Of a DNA stretch of 64,000 bases, positions 8,269 to 16,424 are shown in pieces. Source of the stretch: Streptomyces carpinensis. Its GTDB lineage: Bacteria; Actinomycetota; Actinomycetes; Streptomycetales; Streptomycetaceae. The stretch is taken from the NCBI RefSeq assembly GCF_002154505.1, contig NZ_MUBM01000088.1:1-64000 (forward strand), given 5' to 3'. Made by a program: the position numbers and the translations under genes. The notes below the pieces were generated by a model. That model did not search any database. It saw nothing but the letters and a program-made list of their open reading frames with translations, and was not told the origin of the DNA. How positions within the stretch are numbered: the stretch's first letter is position 1; each line of letters begins with the position of its first letter.

Positions 8269-8928
8269 ATGACAACGGACACCGGGCCCGGCCCTGTGCG
8301 CGTGCTCGTCCTCGGCGCCGCGCTGCGGGCTGAGTCCCTCAACGTCCGCCTCGCCTCCCTCACCGCGCGACTGCTCGTCGAGGCCGGTGCCGAGGTGGAC
8401 CTCGCCCATATGCGCGACTTCGACATGCCGCTGTACGACGGGGACGCCGAAGCAGCACACGGCCTGCCCCAGGGGGCGCTGGCCCTGTTCGACCGGCTGA
8501 ACCGCGCCGAAGCCTTCGTCATCTCCTCCCCCGAGTACAACGCCTCGGTTCCCGGGGTGCTCAAGAACGCCATCGACTGGGTCTCGCGTATCAGACCGCA
8601 ACCCTTCAAGACCAAGCACGCGCTGCTGGTGTCGGCTTCCCCCTCGCTGATCGGCGGGAACCGCGGGCTGTGGACGCTGAGGATCCCCCTGGAGCACCTG
8701 GGCACCCGGGTCTACCCGGACATGTTCAGCCTTCCCGAGGCCCACCACGGCTTCACCAAGGACGGCGAGCTCGCGCATCCCGGGGCGCAGGAGCGGCTGG
8801 CCGAGACCGTCGCGGGCTTCCTCCACCTCGTCGAAGCCGACACCCGGTACATCTGCCTGCGACGCCGCTGGTACGAGTTTCCGGGTGACCACACCGACGC
8901 CCCCGTCACCCATCGCGCCGAGGGCTGA
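8269..8928 (+). CDS. NADPH-dependent FMN reductase-family flavoprotein
   Basis: The 219-residue product has the flavodoxin-like fold of the NADPH-dependent FMN reductase family: an RVLVLGAALRAESLN phosphate-binding start (residues 11-25) and the isoalloxazine-side motif SSPEYNASVPGVLKNAIDW at residues 86-104. Such enzymes supply reduced FMN or reduce quinones and other small substrates. The ATG at 8269 follows AAGGAGG at ideal distance, so the long upstream extension of the frame is rejected. The C-terminal 40 residues, ending in a His/Asp-rich tail, go beyond the usual family length. The partner is unknown; the organosulfur monooxygenases further right have their own reductase. Confidence 0.85.
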   Translation: MTTDTGPGPVRVLVLGAALRAESLNVRLASLTARLLVEAGAEVDLAHMRDFDMPLYDGDAEAAHGLPQGALALFDRLNRAEAFVISSPEYNASVPGVLKNAIDWVSRIRPQPFKTKHALLVSASPSLIGGNRGLWTLRIPLEHLGTRVYPDMFSLPEAHHGFTKDGELAHPGAQERLAETVAGFLHLVEADTRYICLRRRWYEFPGDHTDAPVTHRAEG

Positions 8929-9390
8929 CAACGGCTGCGGCGTCGGCGACCCGGCGTCGGGCGCGCACTCGCGGTCCCACCGCCCGGGCCTCATCGACCT
9001 GCTGCCGGACGAGAGCGTCAGGTTGGAAGGGGCCCAGTGACAACTCGACCAGCAGCCTTCACCGGCCCGGCGGTGCACAGCAGAGCGTCGACGGGCTTGG
9101 GAGCTCCCGAGCGCGTGGAAAGCAGGAGCGTGGGACCTCGTACGCCTACGCCCCTGCGAAGCTGTCCCGCCACCTGAACGGGGAACCGAACCCGAGTCGT
9201 GTGCAGCCCCTCCAAGCCACGCTCGCCAGGCTCACCGCCGTTGCCGTCGCACCGTCCCCGCCAGCCGCCGGCCGGTTCGACTCTTTGAGGTTGCTCCCGC
9301 TATGACGGTCGTCCCTCGATGTGTGCCATGCAGCGCTTACATCGGGACATGTTCGACAGTGCTGCCTCAACCCGGCCTAGGGTCTGGGGA
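8929..9390. other. intergenic, no gene recognised
   Basis: About 460 bp between the FMN reductase and the TDT transporter, both on the plus strand. No conserved coding, transposon remnant or strong hairpin was recognised. A GGCCTAGG palindrome sits just upstream of the transporter start at about 9374-9381. Confidence 0.4.
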
Positions 9391-10791
9391 ATGAATCACT
9401 CCCCGTGCGCCGGCTCTTCGGCGCCTACGGTAAACAGAGAGAAGCGTCCGCTCCTCAGCCCCAGCTGGTTCGCGGCCGTGATGGGCACTGCCATCGTCGC
9501 CAACGCGGCCGCCACTGCGCCATGGAGTTTCCACGGGCTGCAGACTGCCGCCATGGTGGTCTGGCTGGGCGCTGCGGTCCTGCTGATCCTGCTGACCACC
9601 TGTTACCTCCGCCAGCGGGCACTGCGGTTGCACGCCGGTGATCCGGTGATGGCCCAGTTCTTCGGGGCGCCACCGATGGCGCTCCTCACGGTGGGTGCCG
9701 GGGCGCTGCTGTTCGGCCGCCGGCTGATTGGGCTCGATGCGGCGCTGGACGTGGACTGGGTGCTGTGGTCGCTCGGTACGGTGCTCGGTCTTGTCACGGC
9801 GTGCACGGTGCCTTATCTCATGGTCACCCGGCACCGCTTCGCACCGGACGCGGCGTTCGGGGGCTGGCTGATGCCTGTGGTGCCGCCGATGGTGTCGGCT
9901 GCGACGGGTGCGCTGCTCTTCCCTCACGCACCGGCCGGGCAGCTGCGGCTCGCCCTGTTGCTGGGCTGCTACGCGATGCTCGGGCTCGGCCTCGTCGCAG
10001 TGGTGCTGGTGCTGTCCATGATCTACGGCCGCCTGGTGCACCACGAGGCCCCCACGGGAACGGTGGTGCCGACGGTGTGGATCGGGGCGGGGGCGCTGGG
10101 GCAGTCGGTGACGGCGCTCGGCGCGCTGGCCGCGGCAGCGCCGAGCACACTGCCTGCGCCCTACGCGCAGGGCACCGCGGTGTTCGCGCTGCTGGGCGGG
10201 ATTGCGGTGTGGGGCTTCACGATGCTGTGGCTGGCGCTGGCCACGGGGCTGACCATACGGACGATCCGGGCGGGGCTGCCCTTCGCGCCCACCTGGTGGT
10301 CTTTCATCTTCCCGGTCGGCGCCTGCGTGACGGCCACCGGCGCCCTTGCGGCGCGGACCGATTCGCTGGTGCTCACCTGGGTGGCCGCGGTGCTCTATGG
10401 GCTGCTCGTCATCGCCTGGGCGGTGGTGGCCGGCCACTCGCTGCGCCATGCCGCCAGGCACATGTGGCGCAGGTGCGCCGCCGGACACGCGCTCCGGCGA
10501 CCTGTCGTGCCGGAGGGGCGGCTCGACGGGCCGACCGTGCTCAAGGGAACCGTCCGCACCACCACTGACGGCCGCCCGATCTCCCAGGCCCGTGTCACTC
10601 TCCTCGACCCGGCCGGCGACGTCGTCCGCGACACATACACCGCCGAGGACGGCTCCTACGCCTTCTCCGATCTGGAACTCGACCACTACACAGTCGTCGC
10701 TGCGGGCTACCCGGCCCAAGCCACTTCCCTCACCCTCGGCGGCAGCGGCTACGACGCCTTCGATCTGACGCTGACGCACGAGAAGGGCTGA
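9391..10791 (+). CDS. TDT-family (TehA/malic acid type) transporter with C-terminal beta-sandwich
   Basis: The 466-residue protein starts at ATG 9391, 4 nt after GGGGA. Residues about 30-355 contain about ten hydrophobic segments with the pattern of the TDT family (SLAC1/TehA/C4-dicarboxylate carriers), beginning LSPSWFAAVMGTAIVANAA. This family moves small anions or sulfite, tellurite or C4-dicarboxylates; the substrate here is open. Residues 381-466 form a separate domain (LKGTVRTTTDGRPISQARVT, EDGSYAFSDLELDHYTVVAAGY) of the carboxypeptidase-regulatory/Ig-like type, normally found on secreted proteins. A similar tail occurs on the FUSC protein at 57425. The gene stop abuts a 2-oxoglutarate dehydrogenase remnant. 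Confidence 0.83.
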   Translation: MNHSPCAGSSAPTVNREKRPLLSPSWFAAVMGTAIVANAAATAPWSFHGLQTAAMVVWLGAAVLLILLTTCYLRQRALRLHAGDPVMAQFFGAPPMALLTVGAGALLFGRRLIGLDAALDVDWVLWSLGTVLGLVTACTVPYLMVTRHRFAPDAAFGGWLMPVVPPMVSAATGALLFPHAPAGQLRLALLLGCYAMLGLGLVAVVLVLSMIYGRLVHHEAPTGTVVPTVWIGAGALGQSVTALGALAAAAPSTLPAPYAQGTAVFALLGGIAVWGFTMLWLALATGLTIRTIRAGLPFAPTWWSFIFPVGACVTATGALAARTDSLVLTWVAAVLYGLLVIAWAVVAGHSLRHAARHMWRRCAAGHALRRPVVPEGRLDGPTVLKGTVRTTTDGRPISQARVTLLDPAGDVVRDTYTAEDGSYAFSDLELDHYTVVAAGYPAQATSLTLGGSGYDAFDLTLTHEKG

Positions 10792-11048
10792 GCAGCCGCC
10801 TGTCGTCGTTCCCGGAGCAGGAGCTCAATGCGGAACTCGCCCGCTTCCCCGCCGACGCGGAGGTGCGGTGGGTGCAGGAGGAGCCGGAGAACCACGGAGC
10901 CTGGCTCTTCGTGGGGCCGCACGTGCAGCGCCTGGCGAACCGTCCCGTCGAACACATCAGCCGCTCGCAGGCGTCGGCCCCGGCCGTGGCCTCCGCCCGG
11001 CGCCATACCGGCGAGCAGAAGCAACTCGTGGCATCCGCTTTCCACTGA
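10791..11048 (+). pseudogene. 3' remnant of 2-oxoglutarate dehydrogenase E1 (kgd/sucA type)
   Basis: Directly after the transporter stop an open stretch of 85 codons without a start reads FPEQELNAELARFP, EVRWVQEEPENHGAWLFVGPH, RPVEHISRSQASAPAVAS and EQKQLVASAFH. That is the C-terminal end of the E1 component of 2-oxoglutarate dehydrogenase, where the family has a WxQEEPxNxGAW motif and SPAxGS before the last helix. The first 90 percent of the gene is missing. The junction coincides with the transporter stop codon, so this is a recombination scar, not a working gene. Confidence 0.8.
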
Positions 11049-11296
11049 CCACGCCGCCTGCCATCAGCCGCGGAAGGATGCGCAAGGCCGGTCCATCGCG
11101 TCGAGGTGCGGGCGCGCCGTCTTGCCGATCGCCTGCCGCTCGGTGAGGCCGACGCCGTGCCCCTCGGACGCCGTCGTAGGAGGCAAGGCCGCACACCGGC
11201 CTTGTCCACGGACGTTTCCTGAGGCGTTCAACTCGCAAGAACCACGTGTGCCGGGCCGCAGCCGGAGGACAACGGTGACACACATTCGGTCCTCGA

Positions 11297-12349
11297 CTAC
11301 GGCGAGACCGCTTCGGACACCGCATCCTTCGTGCCTGCCCCGGTCGTGCGGAACCTGGCCCGGTACGCACCAGCCGTCACACCCAGGTGCCGCACAAAAG
11401 CTCTGCGCATCGACTCGGGTGAGCCGAATCCTGTCCGCCGCGCCACCACCGGCATGGAGTCATCACCCGTCTCCAGCAGCACCCGGGCGGCTTCCAACCG
11501 GACTTGCTCCACATAACGAGCCGGAGTGGTTCCCACCTCTTCACAGAAGAGCCGGGTCACATGACGGACACTGAGGCCCGCTCGGCGTGCCATGGCCGAC
11601 AGCGTGTGGTTGGCGCCGGGGTTCTCGGCGACCTCGTCCAGCAGCCGCCGGAGCACCTCCTGACGGGAGTGCGGGACCTGGGAGCGGACGCTGAACTGGG
11701 ACTGGCCCCCCGGTCGCTGCATGAAGACGACCATGTCCTTGGCAACCGCTCGAGCAACCTCCGCACCGTAGTGATCTTCAACGAGCGCCAAGGACAGGTC
11801 GATACCTGCGCTGACACCCGCCGAGGTCATCATTCGCCCGTCCCGCACGAAGATCGCATCCGCTTCGACCCTGACAGACGGGAAACGCAGGGCCAATTGC
11901 CGCGAGTGCCGCCAGTGCGTCGCAGCGCGACGCCCCTCCAACAGGCCGGCCGCTGCCAGCAGAAACGCTCCCGTGCACACCGATGCCGTGCAGCGGGCCT
12001 TCTCATGCAGACGCCGGACGACATCCAAGAACGCGTCGTCCTCGACCAAGGTGTCCCATTCCGGACCGCCTGGGATCACCAAAACGTCGCACGGCTCATG
12101 TACGTCTTCGACGGCAAGGTCAGCGCTGATGCGGGTCCCGGCCGAGGTGATCACCTCCGCCCCGTCCTCGGACACCGTCTGCACGCGATAGCGCCCGCCG
12201 AACTCGTTCGCCGAAGTGAACACCTCGATGGGACCGGTCACATCGAGCAACCGCACCCCCGGAAAGACGAACACGGTCACGGTGAGCGCGCCCCTCGCAG
12301 GCCGGTTGCGGTTCACCGGATGCCCCTGGGCCGGGCCCGGTGCGGACAC
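11297..12349 (-). CDS. GlxA-family AraC-type transcriptional regulator with DJ-1/PfpI domain
   Basis: The 350-residue protein has a DJ-1/PfpI-like domain at about 22-195 (FVFPGVRLLDVTGPIEVF, VLVIPGGP, nucleophile-elbow Cys125 in SVCTGAFLLAAAGLL) and an AraC/XylS double helix-turn-helix at about 245-338 (LSVRHVTRLFCEEVGTTPARYVEQVRLEAARVLLE, then FGSPESMRRAFVRHLGVT). GlxA-type regulators sense small metabolites and activate catabolic genes. The start is uncertain: GTG 12349 is used, but GTG codons a few residues later are equally plausible because no strong ribosome site is present. The gene stands alone; no co-oriented target gene is adjacent. Confidence 0.87.
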   Translation of the reverse strand: MSAPGPAQGHPVNRNRPARGALTVTVFVFPGVRLLDVTGPIEVFTSANEFGGRYRVQTVSEDGAEVITSAGTRISADLAVEDVHEPCDVLVIPGGPEWDTLVEDDAFLDVVRRLHEKARCTASVCTGAFLLAAAGLLEGRRAATHWRHSRQLALRFPSVRVEADAIFVRDGRMMTSAGVSAGIDLSLALVEDHYGAEVARAVAKDMVVFMQRPGGQSQFSVRSQVPHSRQEVLRRLLDEVAENPGANHTLSAMARRAGLSVRHVTRLFCEEVGTTPARYVEQVRLEAARVLLETGDDSMPVVARRTGFGSPESMRRAFVRHLGVTAGAYRARFRTTGAGTKDAVSEAVSP

Positions 12350-13092
12350 AGCACGGTCATCAGTGCGTCGCCGCTGACCAGCACCTCGCGGAGGCCCCTG
12401 TGCTGCACGACCGGTTCGCCGACCGTACCGATCACAAGGTCATCAGTGGCCAGTGCCTCCTGCGTGCGGACACCACCCGGCCTGCCGACACCGGCGATGA
12501 AGAACGTCCCGTTCATTGCGAACTCCTACGCGACGAGGGATGTGCGCGGGGACTCCCTCGTCCAGCGCCCGCCCGGCGACCCCCTACCGAGTGCCGGTGG
12601 TGGCAGACACGCCATCCCACAGCCTCCGCCGCGGGCCGCACGAATCCCGCCCACGAGCCACAGCCCACTCGTTGAGGCGCCGGTCCACGAGAGCTCCAGA
12701 TCAGACGAGAGCGGATCACAGCCGACTCCGGAGCACGCTCACGAGACTTCCCGGGGTCCATCCTGCGCCTGCCACCGGCACCAATGCCATGACCGGCAAA
12801 CTCCCAGCCAGGAGGTAAAACCTCCCAGTCCGCGAGAAGATCACAAGCGGCCAGATGGCGGCCTGGGCCAGCTGGCCGATGTGGAGGAAGACACCCGCGC
12901 TCGGATCACCAGGCATCTCCTGCCACGTATGCGGACCATGATCACCGATGGAAAGCAGCTGCTCCGGAGGCCTGCCGGGTAGACATGCTGGGGGCCTGTG
13001 GACGGTGTACGGTCGCAATACGTCGTTCGTGGGCGCGTGGACTTCGCTGCCGACGAACAAGGCCGGTGGCCGACACGTGCCCGGGAGTGCCT
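12350..13092. other. intergenic, no gene accepted
   Basis: About 740 bp between the GlxA-like regulator and the SnoaL-like gene. Several open frames exist on both strands, for example a 67-codon frame at 12313-12516 on the minus strand, but none has a ribosome site, third-position G+C bias or family resemblance that I could defend. The stretch may be decayed coding DNA. Confidence 0.4.
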
Positions 13093-13509
13093 ATGTCTCA
13101 GCAAACAAACATCGCCGCACAAACTGCTTTCGCAGAGGCCGTCGTCACCGGCAACCTCGGGGCCCTCGACGAGATCGTCGCACGCGACTCGGTCGATCAT
13201 GATCCCGCCCCAGGCCAGGTGCCGGGGCCCGAGGGGTACAAGGCCATGTTCGGCGAATTGCGAGCAGCCTTTCCCGATCTGCACGTCGAGGTGGAACATC
13301 TGGTGGCCACCGACGACGAGTTGGCGTTCGCCTACACCCTCACCGGGACGCATCGGGGACCGCTGATGGGGCAACGGGCGACCGGCAAGAAGGTGAGCTA
13401 CCGAGGCATGCAGATCAGCCGCTTCGACAGCGACGGCAAGCTCGTCGAACGTTGGGGCAGCAGCGACGAACTCGGCATGCTGCGTCAACTAGGCCTCGCC
13501 GAGGTGTGA
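13093..13509 (+). CDS. SnoaL-like ester cyclase family protein
   Basis: The 138-residue protein (MSQQTNIAAQTAFAEAVVTGNLGALDEIVA) has the SnoaL/NTF2 fold signature: a first helix, an ARDSVDHDPAPGQVPGPEGYKAM segment with the family's V.HDP.P...G motif, and the end strand MQISRFDSDGKLVERWGSSDE. Members include polyketide cyclases and limonene-epoxide-hydrolase-like proteins, but most are of unknown substrate. The ATG at 13093 was chosen because family alignment begins there; the longer frame adds sequence unlike the family. No neighbour suggests a pathway. Confidence 0.83.
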   Translation: MSQQTNIAAQTAFAEAVVTGNLGALDEIVARDSVDHDPAPGQVPGPEGYKAMFGELRAAFPDLHVEVEHLVATDDELAFAYTLTGTHRGPLMGQRATGKKVSYRGMQISRFDSDGKLVERWGSSDELGMLRQLGLAEV

Positions 13510-13669
13510 TCCACGAGCGGGCATCCAAATGTGGATCACGGCTTCGTAACCGCCGGGCAGAGCCTCGTGGTCACAGGCCAGGCATCGGCAGAGCGTGATC
13601 CATTGAGGCGCGGCCACACCGCTCTCCGCGAACTCCTCGCCCTCACAGGAGGACCAGCCCGAACTCTCC

Positions 13670-13924
13670 GTGTCCCGACCCCACTTGACCGACCGCGAGC
13701 CCGCTGTCCGCCGAACGGCCGTCGCCGTCCTGACGGAGACCACATCGCCGGGAACCGGACCGGCACTGGCAGCGGCTCTCGCCGACCGCGACGCCGCCGT
13801 CCGCAAGGCCGCAATACCGGCCCTGACCCGGCGCCGTGCCGCCGAGGAGGCCCGAGCAGCCCTGGCCGCGGCGACGGCGGACGCGGACGCGGACGTCAGG
13901 GCCTACGCGGCGCGGGCACTGTGA
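13670..13924 (+). pseudogene. HEAT-repeat protein fragment
   Basis: An 84-codon frame reads two to three HEAT-like repeats: LTDREPAVRRTAVAVLTE, ALADRDAAVRKAAIPALTR, TADADADVRAYAARAL. Streptomycete HEAT proteins are several hundred residues long, so this looks like the 3' end of a lost gene. No convincing start is present (GTG 13670 lacks a ribosome site), although a tiny functional protein cannot be excluded. Confidence 0.5.
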
Positions 13925-13976
13925 CGGCGTCCCGGTGTCGGACCGGAAGTCGTGTCGCGTTCCGGGACCACGTGGG

Positions 13977-15134
13977 TCATCGCGGGTTCCCGGCGGCGGC
14001 GAAGGGCGTGTGAACCGAGGGTACTGCCTGCCGGCCGTACGGATGCCGCCACAGGCCCTGCGCCTGAAGCCTCGGCAGGACGCCCTCGCCGAACCAGTAC
14101 GCCTCCTCCAAGTGCGGGTAACCGGAGAGGACGAACTCCTCGATGCCCAGGTCGTGGTACTCCTTGATCCGTTCGGCCACCTCGGCGTGGCTGCCGACCA
14201 GCGCTGTCCCCGCCCCGCCGCGCACCAGGCCGATGCCGGCCCACAGGTTGGGGTGGATCTCCAGGGCCTCGCCGCTGCCGCCGTGCAGGGCGAGCATGCG
14301 CTGCTGGCCCTCGGACTCGCTGTGGGCGAGCCCGGCCTGCACCGACCGTACCGTCTCCAGGTCGAAGCCCTCCAGGAGCCGGTTCGCCTCCGCCCACGCC
14401 TGTTCGGAGGTGTCGCGGGTGATCACGTGCAGCCGGATTCCGAAGCGAAGGGCACGGCCCTGCTCGGCGGCCAGCCCCTTGATCCAAGCGGTCTTCCCGG
14501 CGACCTGGGGGGGCGGCTCCCCCCAGGTGAGATAGACGTCGGCGTACCGCGCCGCGACCTCACCGGCGATCGGCGACGAGCCGCCGAAGTACACGTCGGG
14601 GACGGGGGCGGGCAGCCGCGAGAGCCTGGCGTCCTCGACCCGCAGGTGCTCGCCGCCCAGGTCGACGGTCCTGCCTTTCCACAACTCGCGTACGATCTGC
14701 AGGAATTCGCCGGTACGGCGATACCGCGCGTCCTTGTCGAGGAAGTCACCGTAGGCGCGCTGCTCGTGGCTCTCTCCTCCGGTGACCACGTTGAGCAGCA
14801 GCCGGCCACCGGTCTGCCGCTGGAAGGTGGACGCCATCTGCGCGGCCAGTGTCGGTGAGACGAACCCAGGTCTGAAGGCGACCAGGAACTTCAGCCGCTC
14901 GGTGTTCTGGCTGACCATCGCGGTGGTCAGCCAGGCGTCCTCGCACCAGGCGCCGGTGGGGGTCAGGGCACCGGTGAAGCCGAGGTCCTCTGCGGCGCGG
15001 GCGATCTGGCTCAGGTAGGCCACCGTCGGCGGTCGGTCCTGTCCCGATGCGGTGGCCGGGGTGCCGTGGCCGCCGCCGACGACATGACGGCTGTCGCCGT
15101 TGGTGGGCAGGAACCAGTGGAAGGTGAGGCTCAC
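13977..15134 (-). CDS. ssuD: LLM-class FMN-dependent monooxygenase, alkanesulfonate type
   Basis: The 385-residue protein has the bacterial luciferase-like TIM barrel of SsuD-type monooxygenases: FHWFLPTNGDSRHV at the N-terminus, FLVAFRPGFVSPTLAAQMASTFQ, LNVVTGGESHEQRAYGD, DVYFGGSSP and ADVYLTWGEP. These enzymes use FMNH2 and oxygen to cleave carbon-sulfur bonds and release sulfite from sulfonates. It lies 50 bp downstream of the SsuE-type reductase on the same strand, the expected two-component system. SfnG-like or S-alkylcysteine monooxygenases share the fold, so the substrate is open. Confidence 0.85.
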   Translation of the reverse strand: MSLTFHWFLPTNGDSRHVVGGGHGTPATASGQDRPPTVAYLSQIARAAEDLGFTGALTPTGAWCEDAWLTTAMVSQNTERLKFLVAFRPGFVSPTLAAQMASTFQRQTGGRLLLNVVTGGESHEQRAYGDFLDKDARYRRTGEFLQIVRELWKGRTVDLGGEHLRVEDARLSRLPAPVPDVYFGGSSPIAGEVAARYADVYLTWGEPPPQVAGKTAWIKGLAAEQGRALRFGIRLHVITRDTSEQAWAEANRLLEGFDLETVRSVQAGLAHSESEGQQRMLALHGGSGEALEIHPNLWAGIGLVRGGAGTALVGSHAEVAERIKEYHDLGIEEFVLSGYPHLEEAYWFGEGVLPRLQAQGLWRHPYGRQAVPSVHTPFAAAGNPR

Positions 15135-15184
15135 GGCAACTCACGCCTTTCTATCAGCGTCGTCGGCGGTCACGATCAGGGCGT

Positions 15185-15742
15185 TCATCCGGCGGCCGCC
15201 AGCAGGGCCGTACGACTGCCGAGGGCTTCGGAGAACTGGTCGACGACCTGTGCGAGGGCCTCGGCCGGGCCCGGCGCGACGGTCAGTGTGCCGTCGTCGC
15301 CCACCGCGATGTCCTTGTCCAGCGTGAACCAGCCCTGGACGATGTGCCCGGCGCCCATGGAACTGAGCACCGGGCGCAGGGCGTAGTCGATCGCCAGGAC
15401 GTGCGCCGTGGTTCCGCCGGTTGCGAGTGGAAGGACGGTCTTGCCGGCCAGACCGTACTGCGGCAGCAGATCGAGCAAGGACTTCAGCAGCCCGGAGTAG
15501 GCGGCCTTGTAGACGGGAGTACCGATCACGACTCCGTCGGCACGTTCGAACAGCGCGGTCGCCTCGACGATCGCCGGGTGCCGGAAGTCTGCGCCGAGCA
15601 GGGCCTCGGCGGGGATCGTGCGGACGTCCAGCGGAATCACCTCGTGTCCCTGGGCCGTGAGCCGCCTGTCCAGGTGGCGCAGCAGGCGGGCGGTACGAGA
15701 AGTGGCGGAGGGACTTCCCGAGACGGACAGGACGGTGGCCAT
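15185..15742 (-). CDS. ssuE: NAD(P)H-dependent FMN reductase, SsuE/MsuE type
   Basis: The 185-residue flavoprotein begins VLSVSGSPSATSRTARLL, the phosphate-binding loop of the SsuE family, and has GVVIGTPVYKAAYSGLLKSLLDLLP at about residues 72-96 plus the TGGTTAHVLAIDYALRPVL dimer segment typical of SsuE/MsuE. It would provide FMNH2 to the monooxygenase immediately downstream (13977-15134). Upstream lies a fragment of an amino-acid transporter binding protein and then the GNAT gene, all on the minus strand. Confidence 0.88.
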   Translation of the reverse strand: MATVLSVSGSPSATSRTARLLRHLDRRLTAQGHEVIPLDVRTIPAEALLGADFRHPAIVEATALFERADGVVIGTPVYKAAYSGLLKSLLDLLPQYGLAGKTVLPLATGGTTAHVLAIDYALRPVLSSMGAGHIVQGWFTLDKDIAVGDDGTLTVAPGPAEALAQVVDQFSEALGSRTALLAAAG

Positions 15743-15771
15743 GGCGAATCCTTCGGAGCGTGGAGCGGGAT

Positions 15772-15866
15772 GGCCGCGTGGTAGGCGCGGTCGGGCTGGG
15801 GCCGAGGTAGAAGTCGATCCGGCCGGACTGGAGGGCGAGGTGGGTGTCGCTGTCGTAGTGGTGTTC
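15772..15866 (-). pseudogene. remnant of polar-amino-acid ABC transporter binding protein
   Basis: Between the GNAT stop and the ssuE start, the minus strand reads HYDSDTHLALQSGRIDFYLG then PSPTA, followed after a frame change by YHAAI. This matches the hinge region of family-3 solute-binding proteins (DTxLALxSGRxDxYxGxxPT). Only about 30 codons remain and there is no start. In related sulfur clusters a complete amino-acid ABC transporter sits in this position, so a deletion is inferred. Confidence 0.6.
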
Positions 15867-15881
15867 TGACCGCTTCGAGGT

Positions 15882-16424
15882 TCACCGGCCGGCTGCCATT
15901 CCCGTGCGCGCTGTACGTGCTTCGGCCGGCAGGTGCTTCTCGAAGGGCAGCGGGCCGATCGTTTCCGGGTCGGTCTCCGTGTCGAACAGCGGGGTGTAGC
16001 CGGTGGCCAGGTACAGGCCGCGGGCCTCGGGCTGTCTCGGACCTGTGGTCAGGTAGATCCGCCGGTAGCCGCGGGTGCTTGCCTCGCGTTCCAGTTCGGC
16101 GACGACACGTCGGGCCAGACCGCGCCGCCGGTGGGCGGAGTGCGTCCAGATCCGCTTCAGTTCGGCGGTGGTCGCGTCGTAGCGGCGGAAGGCACCACCC
16201 GCGACAGGCTCGCCGTGCTCCAGCAGCAGCAGGAGCAGTCCTCCGTACGGCGGGGTGAACTCCTCGTCGGGGTAGCGGGCGATCTCGGCGTGAGCGTCCT
16301 TGCCGTAGCGCGTCGAGTACTCGTGGCCGAGTTCGCGCAGCAGTGGTCCGACACGCGGGTCGGAGACCGGGACGTGAATGACGCTGAAGTCGGCTGAGGA
16401 CGGTGGCCGGGCCACGGAAGTCAT
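15882..16424 (-). CDS. GNAT N-acetyltransferase in organosulfur operon
   Basis: The 180-residue protein carries the GNAT acetyl-CoA loop in ELKRIWTHSAHRRRGLARRVVAELE, followed by the YRRIYLTTGPRQPEARGLYLATGY segment typical of motif B. Its ATG overlaps the stop of the upstream monooxygenase gene by 4 nt (ATGA), so they are one operon. In Bacillus, GNAT enzymes paired with LLM monooxygenases and an amino-acid transporter (snaA/snaB, ytm and yxe operons) N-acetylate S-substituted cysteines before C-S cleavage. The same pairing here suggests S-alkylcysteine salvage; that is inference from context. Confidence 0.85.
   Translation of the reverse strand: MTSVARPPSSADFSVIHVPVSDPRVGPLLRELGHEYSTRYGKDAHAEIARYPDEEFTPPYGGLLLLLLEHGEPVAGGAFRRYDATTAELKRIWTHSAHRRRGLARRVVAELEREASTRGYRRIYLTTGPRQPEARGLYLATGYTPLFDTETDPETIGPLPFEKHLPAEARTARTGMAAGR

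Noticed and set aside
12313-12516. 67-codon minus-strand frame upstream of the GlxA-like regulator
   Set aside because: No recognisable family or ribosome site; overlaps the regulator start region.
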